A DNA stretch of 36,233 bases from an uncultured Oscillospiraceae bacterium. Its GTDB lineage: Bacteria > Bacillota > Clostridia > Oscillospirales > Oscillospiraceae. The translations under genes and the position numbers were made by a program. The notes beneath the pieces were generated by a model that had not been told where the DNA came from, did no database searches, and worked only from the letters and a program-made list of their open reading frames with translations. Location of the stretch: positions 1 to 36,233 of the forward strand of contig CAADUW010000085.1 in the NCBI GenBank assembly GCA_900752285.1, given 5' to 3'. Positions 8,057 through 16,156 of this stretch are shown here, piece by piece (position 1 is the first letter of the stretch; every line of letters starts with the position of its first letter).

Positions 8057-8919
8057 CAGTTGTACCTCCGCTTCTCAAGAGACTGTACCGTCAGGAACAG
8101 GAAGAATGCTGCCACCGACAGAAAATAGACCACTGCGGTCAGATCGAATACGCCGTTTACAAAGGTATCCAGCCGGGAGAACAGGCTGAGCTTCCGCATG
8201 ATACCGGGCAGCAGTCCTTCCAGCGTGTCGGAATCCAGAATAAACACGGCGGTTGTAATGCCCATCAGGCCGATGCCCATGCCGTAGCCCAGATTCTCAC
8301 TGCCGGTCAGGCACTTGATGACCCAGCCCAGCAGGCCGGACAGAACAAACAGGGTGATGGCACTGCCTGTTGCGGTGGAGGATACGTACTCGGCAAGGCT
8401 GACGCTGAAATAGTTCAGCAGAATGACGGCGATCCCAAGCCCCGCGGCAAAGCCCTGATTATCCGTCAGGGAGGAAAGGAACATGCCCACTGCCAGCAGG
8501 GCGGCACCCATCAGGAAGTAGGCGGCAAGAGAGCCGTAAGAGGTCAGCAGGTACACATCACCGTAGTGGGAGAAGATCAGCGGATAGATGGAAATGATGA
8601 CCATGGGGATGAGAAACACAACCAGCAGCGCCAGATATTTCCCCAGTACCACCTGAGCAGTGGACAGGGGCAGGGAATACAGCAGCTGATCGGTCCGCTG
8701 CTTTTTTTCCTCCGCAATGACCCGCATGGTCAGAATGGGGACAATGACAGCGAAAATCAGACTGGAAAAGCTGAGAACAAATTCAAAATTGCTGACGGCA
8801 GCCTGCAAATTATACAGCATGGCGCCAATGCCAACGGCAATCAGCAGGAACGCCCCGAATACATAGGCTGTCAGGGAACCGAAATACAGCCGCAGCTCGT
8901 GCTTCAAAACCGCTTTCAT
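8056..8919 (-). CDS. ABC-2 type transporter permease (GldF-like)
   Basis: 287-aa integral membrane protein with about six hydrophobic segments (near 17-35, 50-68, 105-125, 138-160, 168-190 and 260-280). Seen: the N-terminal LKHELRLYFGSLTAYVFGAF is typical of GldF/NosY-like ABC-2 permeases, as is the cytoplasmic AEEKKQRTDQLLYSLPLS stretch at about 69-86. It overlaps the ATPase gene by 4 bp and the GldG-like gene by 1 bp, so stoichiometric translation is likely. It would form the membrane channel with the ATPase encoded upstream. Confidence 0.9.
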   Translation of the reverse strand: MKAVLKHELRLYFGSLTAYVFGAFLLIAVGIGAMLYNLQAAVSNFEFVLSFSSLIFAVIVPILTMRVIAEEKKQRTDQLLYSLPLSTAQVVLGKYLALLVVFLIPMVIISIYPLIFSHYGDVYLLTSYGSLAAYFLMGAALLAVGMFLSSLTDNQGFAAGLGIAVILLNYFSVSLAEYVSSTATGSAITLFVLSGLLGWVIKCLTGSENLGYGMGIGLMGITTAVFILDSDTLEGLLPGIMRKLSLFSRLDTFVNGVFDLTAVVYFLSVAAFFLFLTVQSLEKRRYN

Positions 8920-9869
8920 GAAACCGCTTCCTCCTTCTGCTCGGTGAGCTCCAGAAATACATCTTCCAGATTGCCCTTTTTCTGGGTCAGCTCAAAAACC
9001 GGCAGCCCGTGTTCCACCAAACTCCGGGCGGCCTGTTCCGCGGCGGTATCCATGTCACCCTCCGTGCGGATATGGACGCAGCATCGGGCGGTGCCCTCCT
9101 CCGGTGTAATGTCGGGCGTTACAGGGGGTGTCAGATCCCCAAGGGCGGCTTTCACGGCTTCTTCGGAGCCATCGGTCCGGATGAGCAGCTCCTGACCGGT
9201 CAGCAGCTGCCGCTGCAATGCCTCCGGTTCGCCGAAGGCAACCAGCCTGCCGTGGGCGATCATGAGGATTTGGTCACAAATCGCCTGCACCTCGGAAAGA
9301 ATGTGGGAGCTGAAAATGACCGTGTGGGTTTTTCCGAGACTTTTGATGAGATCCCGGATCTCGATGATCTGAATGGGGTCCAGTCCTACGGTAGGTTCAT
9401 CCAGAATAATGACCTTTGGATTGCCCAGCAGTGCCTGGGCAATGCCCACACGCTGACGGTAGCCCTTGGAAAGATCACCGATCCTTCGGTTCTGTACCTC
9501 CGTGGTGCCGGTTTTTTCCAGAACCAGATCAATCTGATCCTCCAGCTCCTGTTTTTTAAGTCCCTTGACCTCTCCCACGAACCGCAGATATTCCAGCACC
9601 GATTCGCTCAGGTACAGGGGCGGATGCTCCGGCAGATAGCCAATACAGCGCTTGGCGGCGTTGGGCTCTTCGAAAATGTCGTGCCCGTCTACCGTAACCG
9701 TTCCTGCCGTGGCGGACAGGCAGCCTGTGATGATGTTCATGGTTGTGGATTTGCCTGCACCATTGGGCCCCAGAAAGCCGTAGACGTGTCCCTCGCTGAT
9801 CTCAAAGGAAATGTCGTCCACAGCCAGGTGGTCCCCATAATATTTGGTCAGGTGTTCGACCGTTATCAT
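8916..9869 (-). CDS. ABC transporter ATP-binding protein (GldA-like)
   Basis: 317 aa. Seen: Walker A GPNGAGKST at 34-42, signature LSKGYRQR at 133-140, Walker B VIILDEP at 153-159 and a switch His in IFSSHILSE. A C-terminal extension of about 95 aa, typical of GldA/NatA-type ATPases, follows the nucleotide-binding domain. Start ATG 9869 has GGGAGG 6 nt upstream. First gene of a four-gene operon (ATPase, permease, GldG-like, DUF4340), all overlapping. It powers export or envelope remodelling through the partner permease; no substrate can be assigned. Confidence 0.93.
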   Translation of the reverse strand: MITVEHLTKYYGDHLAVDDISFEISEGHVYGFLGPNGAGKSTTMNIITGCLSATAGTVTVDGHDIFEEPNAAKRCIGYLPEHPPLYLSESVLEYLRFVGEVKGLKKQELEDQIDLVLEKTGTTEVQNRRIGDLSKGYRQRVGIAQALLGNPKVIILDEPTVGLDPIQIIEIRDLIKSLGKTHTVIFSSHILSEVQAICDQILMIAHGRLVAFGEPEALQRQLLTGQELLIRTDGSEEAVKAALGDLTPPVTPDITPEEGTARCCVHIRTEGDMDTAAEQAARSLVEHGLPVFELTQKKGNLEDVFLELTEQKEEAVS

Positions 9870-9890
9870 GGTATTCCTCCCGTTCCGTAA

Positions 9891-9996
9891 GGCATGCCCC
9901 TCCGGGGCACGCCAAATTTCAAATGTATCGTAACAGCCCTTTGTGAATAAAGTTTCATATTTCGTTAAGCTTCTGTGAACATCCGAAAGAGTTCAC
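9891..9996. promoter_or_regulatory. control region between the ABC operon and the DUF4234 gene
   Basis: A hairpin (TGCCCC-TCC-GGGGCA, core 9895-9909, with an outer GGC/GCC pair) would lie in the leader of the minus-strand ABC mRNA. A dyad GTGAAC (9975-9980) with GTTCAC (9991-9996) lies about 55 bp upstream of the plus-strand promoter and is a possible operator. No convincing minus-strand promoter was found. Confidence 0.35.
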
Positions 9997-10050
9997 CGTT
10001 TTGTTACAGCCCGTTAAAATCCGATTTTCCGGAAACCCATCCTTTTGGAA

Positions 10051-10078
10051 TTGACAGGGACACGGAATGTGGTATACT
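10051..10078 (+). promoter_or_regulatory. sigma-A promoter for the DUF4234/SHOCT gene
   Basis: TTGACA 10051-10056, 16-nt spacer, TATACT 10073-10078. The predicted start is about 60 nt before the ATG at 10147. Confidence 0.8.
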
Positions 10079-10146
10079 TAAATACAGCATATTTTACCTC
10101 CTTTTTACAAAAGAGGCACCGGGTGAACCGGAGAAAGAGGAATGGA

Positions 10147-11841
10147 ATGAAGATTTTTGGCAGAATTCTGCAAATTCTGGGTGCCATAGCCGCACTGGCG
10201 ATGGCTTATTTTGTGCTCGGGCCTGCCGGCGGCATTACGGAGATTTCGGGAGCCGTTTCCGGAAACAACTGGGTTTCCGTACTGGATGTGGTGCTGATTT
10301 TCCTGCTGGCAGAGCTGCTGCCGATTCTGCTGCTGCTCATAGGCGGTCTGACAGTTCGTTCGGCAAAGAACAAACAGCAAAATGAGCAGATGCGCCGGCA
10401 GCTGGAGGCCATGCAGCGGGAGCGAATGCAGTCCGCTTCACCCGTCCCGGTGCAGCCTGCGCAGGAGACGCCGGTTCAAACCGTCGTTCAGACCGCGGTA
10501 ACTGCCCGGAAGGTCGTGGACGTTCCGGATTTCCTTGCGGAGGAACCGGAGTCCCGTGGGGAAGCGCCCATTCCTCCTGAGGAAGCGCCGGTTTCCGAAA
10601 AGGAACTGGAGCGCGAGCTGGCGAAGCAGGCGCGGAAGGAAAAGACTTCCGCCGCAGTCCATGCGCTTTCCGAAAAGGCAAAGAGATTTGCGGGCATCGT
10701 AAAGAATGCCGGGTGCACCACGGGAACCTCCGGCTACGGCGTGATCGCCGGTGTCATTCTGCTGATCAACGCACTTTCTCTGCTCCTGAGAATTGGAAGC
10801 AGCTTCCGTGCGGGCTTCTGGGGCGGACTTCTGGTGCTGCTGTATCTGGTATTTTATTCCGTTGCCGGGGTGGAGCTTCTCCGGAAGAAAACGGACGGAC
10901 TGTTTGTGGCTGCTCTGGGTGGGGTCAGCGTTTTGGAGTTCCTTTCCTTTGTGACGGGCTTTTTTGGAAAGCGCTATTATGTGTACCAGTGGTCCTGGCG
11001 CGACAACGTTGACTACCGTTTTGAGTTTTTGACGGTTCTGCCGTATCTTGCGGCAGCGGCCGCTGCCGCGGGGCTGTTTGCGCTGGCACTGATCCACGGC
11101 ACGGAGCTTGCGCCTCAGCACCGTGAGAAAACCCGGAAGCAGTGGTATGTTCCGGCAGTCTGCGCCTATGCGGGAGGCGTGCTGTGGATCCTGTATCTGG
11201 CCATGCAGGGACTCGGAATGATCGAATGGACACCCATGGTTAACGTGCTCAGCGCCTTTCTGAGTGAAGCCTTCCTGGGAACGGAGTTCCTGTTTGCGGG
11301 TATGTGGATCACTTATCCCGATGGACTTCCCCGGCAGGAGGCTCGGACGGAGGACCTTTGCGATCAGGACGATCTGCCCGCTGCCGCCTACTGCGGCCTG
11401 TTCAAGCATATGATGCTGCTTCTGCTGACCTTCGGAATCTGGCCCCTGATCTGGATCTATCGCACCACGCGGAACCTCAATTCCGTGGAGGGCGAGCCCG
11501 TCCGCAGTCCTGTGAAAAAGCTGCTGCTGTGCATGTTCGTTCCGTTCTACCTCCCCTATTGGATGTATCAGAGCGCAATCCGGGCGGATAAGCTGGCGAA
11601 ACGCCGGGGCATGGAAGATGACATTTCCGTCTGGTGCCTGATCACTGCCTTCCTGATGCCGCTTATTCCCTATATCCTGATTCAGAATCGGATGAACGAG
11701 ATTTTGAAGCGGGAGCCTGCGGCTGCCGCCGGGGCGGTATCCGACGCATCTCAGCTGCATACATTCAAAAAACTGCTGGACGACGGCGTTATTACAGAAG
11801 AGGACTATGAAGCCAAGAAGCGCCAGATCCTCGGAATCTGA
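10147..11841 (+). CDS. multi-pass membrane protein with DUF4234 and C-terminal SHOCT domain
   Basis: 564 aa. Seen: two N-terminal hydrophobic segments (about 5-22 and 42-66); a cytoplasmic Pro/Glu/Lys-rich linker (about 70-185) with a coiled-coil-like Gln/Arg stretch at 72-95; then about six more membrane segments. LLTFGIWPLIWIYRTT is typical of DUF4234. The last about 28 residues (HTFKKLLDDGVITEEDYEAK) match the SHOCT short C-terminal oligomerisation motif. Start: ATG 10147, not the longer frame, because promoter and AGAGGA lie just before it. Monocistronic, divergent from the ABC operon, with a terminator directly after. Function unknown; envelope stress or membrane organisation is a guess. 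Confidence 0.8.
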   Translation: MKIFGRILQILGAIAALAMAYFVLGPAGGITEISGAVSGNNWVSVLDVVLIFLLAELLPILLLLIGGLTVRSAKNKQQNEQMRRQLEAMQRERMQSASPVPVQPAQETPVQTVVQTAVTARKVVDVPDFLAEEPESRGEAPIPPEEAPVSEKELERELAKQARKEKTSAAVHALSEKAKRFAGIVKNAGCTTGTSGYGVIAGVILLINALSLLLRIGSSFRAGFWGGLLVLLYLVFYSVAGVELLRKKTDGLFVAALGGVSVLEFLSFVTGFFGKRYYVYQWSWRDNVDYRFEFLTVLPYLAAAAAAAGLFALALIHGTELAPQHREKTRKQWYVPAVCAYAGGVLWILYLAMQGLGMIEWTPMVNVLSAFLSEAFLGTEFLFAGMWITYPDGLPRQEARTEDLCDQDDLPAAAYCGLFKHMMLLLLTFGIWPLIWIYRTTRNLNSVEGEPVRSPVKKLLLCMFVPFYLPYWMYQSAIRADKLAKRRGMEDDISVWCLITAFLMPLIPYILIQNRMNEILKREPAAAAGAVSDASQLHTFKKLLDDGVITEEDYEAKKRQILGI

Positions 11842-11859
11842 AAATTTCCCATAAATAGC

Positions 11860-11894
11860 AAAGGCTCCTGCCGCAAATCGCGGCAGGAGCCTTT
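11860..11894 (+). terminator. strong terminator after the DUF4234 gene
   Basis: Perfect 15-bp stem (11860-11874 with 11880-11894), 5-nt loop, ending in TTT. The A-rich 5' flank makes it usable from both strands. Confidence 0.8.
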
Positions 11895-11896
11895 CG

Positions 11897-11938
11897 GCGT
11901 GTCAAAAAAGCCTCGCAGAGTTTGCCGCCCGCAGGCGG
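11897..11938. repeat. 42-bp intergenic repeat, copy 1
   Basis: Identical over 42 bp to 36138-36179. Both copies start 2-3 bases after a perfect hairpin. On the minus strand it reads CCGCCTGCGGGCGG (a small hairpin), then CTCTGCGAGGCTTTTTTGAC, so here, directly after the DUF1015 stop codon, it could act as a terminator for that gene. Confidence 0.75.
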
Positions 11939-11939
11939 A

Positions 11940-13178
11940 TTACAGGATCTTTCTGCACTCAAAATAATACCGTTTTTCCTGTGCTTCTCCCATGGAGAAG
12001 GTTTTCCGGGGCAGAACGCCGCCTGCCCGGATACCGGGGAAGAGGGAGGACTTGGAAATGGGAGGCAGAAGAATTCCACAACCCCCGGTTTCGTGGGCAA
12101 GCCGGGCGAGAACCTCGTCCCCGTGAATGTAGTCGATGCCGCAGGCCGGGTGCAGCTTCCGGAAGTCATCCAGAAACGGCTGCACCAGCGCAATGGGCAG
12201 CCGGTCTCCGGCCCCGGTGATCCGGTATCCCCGCCGGACCTCATCCCGGAGAAAAACGATGTCGTTTCCGCTTTCCAACCCCATGCCCCGGGCTGCAAGC
12301 CACTGCCCGAATGCGGCGGACAGTTCCTCCGGGGAAACGCCGGTCAGGATCCGGTGAACAGGCTTGAACTGCAGCGCCGGGCTGTGGAGGTTTACCAGCT
12401 CTGCAAGGGCAAAGCGTGCCGGGTGGTTTTTCCGCTGCGCGGGGGAGAGGGCGGGTTTCAGCTTTTCCCAGCAGGCTTTGGCAACGGCCAGAGAGTGATT
12501 GCCGTCGCCCATGGCGAGGAAGAATCCGTTGCTTGCCGCCTCCGCCTGTTCCAGAAGGGAAGTCAGCGCCCGGGCAGCCTCTCCGGTGACTCCGTAGCCC
12601 AGAATCCGCCCTCCGCCGCCGAAAAGCTCCGTGTCGTACAGAAGCGGGAGCGCACCGCGGTTTTCAAAAACCGGTTCGATCAGGGCCATGCCCGGATCGT
12701 CTGCCAGTACCATAATATGGGGCAGTTCCACCGCGGCGCCCTCCCGGATCCGCATTCGGGGCGGGATCCGCTCGGATACGGTCTCTTCGGTCGCCCGGAT
12801 GGGAGAGGAAGCACCGGGGGTGTAGTCATAAGCATCCAGATCAATTTTGCCAACTAACCCCAGCCGGGTGCCGGAGACGGTGATCCGCTGCGTCAGGACG
12901 AATCCGTTTTGGACCGCTGGAACGAGAACGCCACGGCGCAGATAATCCGCCATGGTTTCATGAATGGCATGGATCCGCTGCGGTTCATCCGCGCTGTCCA
13001 GATAGACCTCCGGAAGAATCATCCGGAGGGTGGACGGGGCTTCCCCCACAAAGGCTTCCGCCTCCGCCCAATAGTCCGGCTGGCTGGTGTACTGGTCACA
13101 GGCAACCATTGCCCATTTGCTGAGGTCAGTTCCGGCCTGCGGCAGGAGAATATCCGCCGGTGTAAAGCATCCATCCAT
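11940..13178 (-). CDS. DUF1015 family protein
   Basis: 412 aa, the usual length for DUF1015. Seen: N-terminal PADILLPQAG, VACDQYTSQPDYW at about 26-38, the conserved SPIRATEETV at about 123-132, and FLAMGDGNHSL (about 219-229), which is the most characteristic block of the family. The protein is predicted cytosolic with no signal peptide. Start ATG 13178 has AAGGAA 6 nt upstream and a promoter at 13211-13239. Known: DUF1015 has no settled biochemical function; in Clostridia members are often annotated as putative HTH regulators or near serine metabolism genes, but nothing here supports that. Confidence 0.88.
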   Translation of the reverse strand: MDGCFTPADILLPQAGTDLSKWAMVACDQYTSQPDYWAEAEAFVGEAPSTLRMILPEVYLDSADEPQRIHAIHETMADYLRRGVLVPAVQNGFVLTQRITVSGTRLGLVGKIDLDAYDYTPGASSPIRATEETVSERIPPRMRIREGAAVELPHIMVLADDPGMALIEPVFENRGALPLLYDTELFGGGGRILGYGVTGEAARALTSLLEQAEAASNGFFLAMGDGNHSLAVAKACWEKLKPALSPAQRKNHPARFALAELVNLHSPALQFKPVHRILTGVSPEELSAAFGQWLAARGMGLESGNDIVFLRDEVRRGYRITGAGDRLPIALVQPFLDDFRKLHPACGIDYIHGDEVLARLAHETGGCGILLPPISKSSLFPGIRAGGVLPRKTFSMGEAQEKRYYFECRKIL

Positions 13179-13210
13179 AAAAGATTCCTTCTTTTCGAAA
13201 GTTTTCCTTT

Positions 13211-13239
13211 ATCTTATCCTGTCTGCTCCCGAAATGCAA
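13211..13239 (-). promoter_or_regulatory. promoter for the DUF1015 gene
   Basis: On the minus strand: TTGCAT (13239-13234), 17-nt spacer, TAAGAT (13216-13211). It lies about 30 nt before the start codon. Confidence 0.6.
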
Positions 13240-13328
13240 TCCTTTTCTTCTTTGTGCAAAGATGTCAAAATCAATAAATTATGAAACGTAAACAAAAATA
13301 AACTGTGCGATTTATACAATATTCCGAC

Positions 13329-13357
13329 TTGCAAAAGAAGAAGCTCTGTGCTATCCT
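13329..13357 (+). promoter_or_regulatory. promoter of the candidate non-coding RNA
   Basis: TTGCAA 13329-13334, 17-nt spacer ending TGC (extended -10), TATCCT 13352-13357. Predicted start near 13364. No credible ORF follows. Confidence 0.65.
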
Positions 13358-13363
13358 ATAGTC

Positions 13364-13633
13364 AGAAAGGGTGATACCAATGTACAGGTAACGCTTCGGG
13401 GAACGCAGGGAGCGTTTCCGGGCGGCAGCCGGAAAAACGGGAACTTCACACAAGGGGCAGCTCACCTTCGAGCTTAAGGAAATTTGTGGATGGAAGAAGC
13501 CGGAAGATCAGGCCAAGCCGTACTCCGTAGAAAGCGAGGTTGTACAGACGGATGTTAGATACTAAGCCCGAACAGAAATAACCCCTGACTGAACCTGTGG
13601 AAAGCAGACAGTCAGGGGTTATTTCTGTTCGGG
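13364..13633 (+). ncRNA. candidate structured non-coding RNA, about 270 nt
   Basis: Seen: a promoter immediately upstream, no plausible reading frame on either strand, several local helices and a closing hairpin. Helices include AACGCT (13389-13394) with AGCGTT, a TTCCGG/CCGGAA pairing, AGCTC/GAGCT inside a longer CACAA/TTGTG stem, and TGTACA near 13383 self-complementary with TGTACA near 13541. Short unpaired purine-rich blocks (GGTGATACC, GTAGAAAGCGAGG, GGATGTTAGATAC) look like a conserved-RNA core rather than random spacer. The family cannot be fixed from memory: a raiA-type RNA is my leading guess and 6S RNA is less likely, because the 5' and 3' ends pair over only four bases (TAGT/ACTA). 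It is not a T-box: there is no TGGNACCGCG antiterminator block and no downstream gene in this direction for 900 bases. Confidence 0.6.
13567..13633 (+). terminator. 25-bp perfect hairpin closing the candidate ncRNA
   Basis: Arms 13567-13591 and 13609-13633 are perfectly complementary over 25 bp, with a 17-nt loop. An inner terminator-like part, AACCCCTGACTG with CAGTCAGGGGTT followed by ATTT, is extended outward by CCCGAACAGAAAT and its complement. Such a long perfect stem is unusual for a simple terminator. On the minus strand it also lies beyond the stop of the gene at 13716. Confidence 0.7.
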
Positions 13634-13715
13634 GAAGTTTTCCGCTAGGTTCGCTGCCGGTCCTCCGATTCCCGTGTATGACTCGCTGCGCCGTATTTGC
13701 CGGAGTACGGGCCGT

Positions 13716-14444
13716 TTACGGAAGGGCAGATCCGGTCATAGGTTCCGGGGCACGGTACATGCCAAGGGCGCCTGCAACGCCGTATTGCGTGCATTCTTCC
13801 AGAAGCGCAGAGATATCCGCTTCCGTCCGGTAGAGCAGAAAAGACGCCGCTTTTTTCTGTATCCGCATCCGGTAGCGGCAGTGGAGAGCCTCGTCCCGGA
13901 AATCCTCCGGACGGGGATCCGCATCCGGCAGCGGGGTAACGGTCAGTCCCTCTGCCGTCAGCACCAGCTCTGCCGTATCCGGGTCCGCCTCCAGAAAAAT
14001 TTTCCGTCCCTGCCAGTGGGCGAGATAATCCCGGGCCGGGGTTTGCAGGGGGACGGGCGGCAGCAGCACCGGACAGGCGCTGCCTGTGGCATAGGGCGCG
14101 GAAACTGCTGTTGGACAGGTAAGGGATTTTTGCAGGAAGTCTGCCATGGCAGCGGTCTCCGGGTCATTCGGGTGCTGAAAATCCAGAAGTACCCAGCTGC
14201 ACCGGTTGGTCTCCGTAATGCCGCGAAGCTGCGCCGCCGTGATCCCCGGATCATGTCCGCAGACGGGATTCCGGTCGTCCAGAATCAGAACGGACCCCGG
14301 CGGCAGAGAGCGGGGGCGGTTGGAGATTCCCCGCCCGTAGGGAGAAAAGTGACAGGACATCCACGCGGCGGCTTCCGGCAGCCGGGGAATCGCCTGCATC
14401 CGGGCGGCAGATATGGCAAGATAACGCACAATTTTCATGGACAA
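13716..14444 (-). CDS. uncharacterised protein, possible TIM-barrel fold
   Basis: I do not recognise the family. 242 aa, no signal peptide or membrane segment. Seen: alternating strand/helix pattern with hydrophobic strands ending in acidic residues (SVLILDDRN at about 51-59, WVLLDFQHP at about 84-92, KIFLEADPD at about 147-155), which would suit a TIM-barrel glycosidase-like fold. Start: TTG 14444 lies 6 nt after AGGAGG; an ATG two codons later would be 12 nt away, so TTG is preferred. The gene is single, convergent with the candidate ncRNA and divergent from yqeG; the -35 box of the yqeG promoter overlaps its first codons. Many Pro and Cys residues; function unknown. Confidence 0.6.
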   Translation of the reverse strand: MSMKIVRYLAISAARMQAIPRLPEAAAWMSCHFSPYGRGISNRPRSLPPGSVLILDDRNPVCGHDPGITAAQLRGITETNRCSWVLLDFQHPNDPETAAMADFLQKSLTCPTAVSAPYATGSACPVLLPPVPLQTPARDYLAHWQGRKIFLEADPDTAELVLTAEGLTVTPLPDADPRPEDFRDEALHCRYRMRIQKKAASFLLYRTEADISALLEECTQYGVAGALGMYRAPEPMTGSALP

Positions 14445-14466
14445 ATCCGCCCTCCTGTGCTATAAT
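14438..14466 (+). promoter_or_regulatory. extended -10 promoter for yqeG-pepP
   Basis: TGGACA 14438-14443, 17-nt spacer, TGC then TATAAT 14461-14466. Its -35 box overlaps the start codons of the minus-strand gene, so the two transcription units are physically coupled. Confidence 0.75.
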
Positions 14467-14568
14467 AAACAGCCATAAGTGGGAAAGAACGGCGGGAAGC
14501 TATTTGACGGTTTTCCCGGCAGCCTCCGCCTGCTTTTTGTGGAATTCTATGAAAGGAGACCGGCAGAT

Positions 14569-15081
14569 ATGCCCTTTTCCCTGCTTCCCCGGGTGATTGC
14601 CCCGGACCTTCCCGCCCTGACGCCGGAGTGGCTTCAAAAAAACGGAATTCGGCTGTTGATGCTGGATTTTGACAATACCATTGTCCCCTATACCACGGAC
14701 GTTCCCACGGAGGAGATGCGTCGCTGGCTGGATACCATGGCAGGCTCCAGGATTCAGGTCTGCATCGTGTCCAACAGCAGAAACGGCCGGGTCCCGAAAT
14801 TCTGCGAGGAAAACGGTCTGCCCTGTATTGTCCGGGCACACAAGCCCGGAACGAAGGGAATCCGGGAATGTCTGCAAAGGTTTTCCTGTGACTCCAAACA
14901 GGCGGCACTGGCAGGGGACCAGATCTTTACGGATACATTGGGCGCCAACTGCGCAGGGGTTACCTCCATTCTGGTAAATGCAATTCACAATCATACATTC
15001 TGGCTGAAGGCACGTCATGTGCTGGAACTGCCATTTATCTTTGCCGCAAGAAAAAGGAGAATCGAGTATGAAAAATCTTGA
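14569..15081 (+). CDS. yqeG: YqeG family HAD-IIIA phosphatase
   Basis: 170 aa, the usual size for YqeG. Seen: HAD motif I LDFDNTIVPY (DxDxT) at about 31-40, motif II region CIVSNSRN at about 64-71, Lys in HKPG (about 91-94), and GDQIFTDTLGAN (about 113-124), which supplies the motif III/IV acidic residues. Known: YqeG is a conserved Firmicutes HAD phosphatase, with relatives acting on phosphatidylglycerophosphate in other lineages; its bacterial substrate is not certain. Start ATG 14569 has AAAGGAG 10 nt upstream; earlier in-frame sequence is upstream of the ribosome site. It overlaps the peptidase gene by 14 nt. Confidence 0.9.
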   Translation: MPFSLLPRVIAPDLPALTPEWLQKNGIRLLMLDFDNTIVPYTTDVPTEEMRRWLDTMAGSRIQVCIVSNSRNGRVPKFCEENGLPCIVRAHKPGTKGIRECLQRFSCDSKQAALAGDQIFTDTLGANCAGVTSILVNAIHNHTFWLKARHVLELPFIFAARKRRIEYEKS

Positions 15082-16132
15082 CAAGTATCTGAGTCTGCTG
15101 ACAGACGGCGTGGACGGCCTGCTGCTGACCTCCCGCTACAGCCGCCATTACGGCGCACAGTTTGACATCGCGGAAGGCGCTGCCATTGTGACGAAGAAGG
15201 GCTGCCGCTATTTTACGGATGCCCGCTATATCGAGTCCGCTCAGGCAAACATTCAGGGCTTTGAGGTCCTGCTGATCGATCGGGATCACTCTTATTTTTC
15301 CCGCCTGAACGATGCTATTGCCGACTTCGGCGTGACAAAGCTGGGCTATGAGGAGCACTACCTGACCGTGGAGGAGTACCGGGACTATGAGGGCCGCCTG
15401 AACGCCACCCTTACGCCCATGCACAGCAAGATCTACGAGTTCCGGGCCGTGAAGGAGGACTGGGAACTGGATCGGATGCGCAAGGCCCAGAAGATTGCGG
15501 ATAAGGCGTTTCTGGAGACGCTGCCCCGGATCCATGCGGGCATGACGGAGCTTCAGGCACAGGCAGAGCTGATCTATTGCATGTACAAAAACGGCGCGCA
15601 GGGACTGTCCTTTGACCCCATTGTGGTTTCCGGTCCCAAGACCAGCATGCCTCACGGCGTGGCGGGCGAGCGGGTCATTCAGCCGGGGGACTTCGTAACC
15701 ATGGACTTCGGCGTCCTCTATGAGGGCTATTGCTCCGACACCACCAGAACCTTCGCCGTGGGCTTTGCCACGGAGGAAATGAAGAAGGTCTATCATGTGG
15801 TGCTGGAGGCCCAGAAGGCAGGCATTGCCATCACCCGGGCAGGTGTAACCGGTGCGGAGGTGGACGGTGCCGCAAGAAAGGTGATTGCGGATGCGGGCTA
15901 CGGGGAATACTTTACCCACAGCTACGGTCACAGCCTGGGTCTGGAAATCCATGAAAACCCCGGCATGAACATGCGCAATGACCAGCCGCTGGAGGCTGGC
16001 GTGGTGGCTTCCGCAGAGCCCGGTATCTACATTCCCGGCGCTTTCGGCGTCCGGATCGAGGACGTGACCATTGTCCGGGAGGACGGCTGCGAGGATATTA
16101 CGGGGATCACCCGGGATCTTCTGGTGATTTAA
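15068..16132 (+). CDS. M24 family Xaa-Pro aminopeptidase
   Basis: Cytosolic metallo-aminopeptidase that would release N-terminal residues preceding proline. 354 aa: a creatinase-like N-terminal domain (about 1-125) and a pita-bread catalytic domain. Metal ligands are all visible: Asp213 (VTMDFG), Asp224 (CSDTTR), His288 (SYGHSLG), Glu317 (SAEPGI) and Glu331 (RIEDV). Start ATG 15068 with AAGGAG 8 nt upstream; it begins inside the end of yqeG. The gene precedes efp, the same order as yqhT-efp in Bacillus; both concern proline-rich proteins, one by cleaving X-Pro bonds and the other by helping the ribosome make polyproline. Confidence 0.94.
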   Translation: MKNLDKYLSLLTDGVDGLLLTSRYSRHYGAQFDIAEGAAIVTKKGCRYFTDARYIESAQANIQGFEVLLIDRDHSYFSRLNDAIADFGVTKLGYEEHYLTVEEYRDYEGRLNATLTPMHSKIYEFRAVKEDWELDRMRKAQKIADKAFLETLPRIHAGMTELQAQAELIYCMYKNGAQGLSFDPIVVSGPKTSMPHGVAGERVIQPGDFVTMDFGVLYEGYCSDTTRTFAVGFATEEMKKVYHVVLEAQKAGIAITRAGVTGAEVDGAARKVIADAGYGEYFTHSYGHSLGLEIHENPGMNMRNDQPLEAGVVASAEPGIYIPGAFGVRIEDVTIVREDGCEDITGITRDLLVI

Positions 16133-16156
16133 GCCGCAAAAATCCAATTTTCCCCC

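Noticed and set aside
6440..8128. 562-aa plus-strand ORF opposite the DUF4340 and GldG-like genes
   Set aside because: Antisense shadow; low-complexity Gly/His/Val composition, no domain, no ribosome site, while the minus strand encodes recognisable proteins.
13364..13633. T-box leader
   Set aside because: No TGGNACCGCG antiterminator block and no plus-strand gene follows before 14569.
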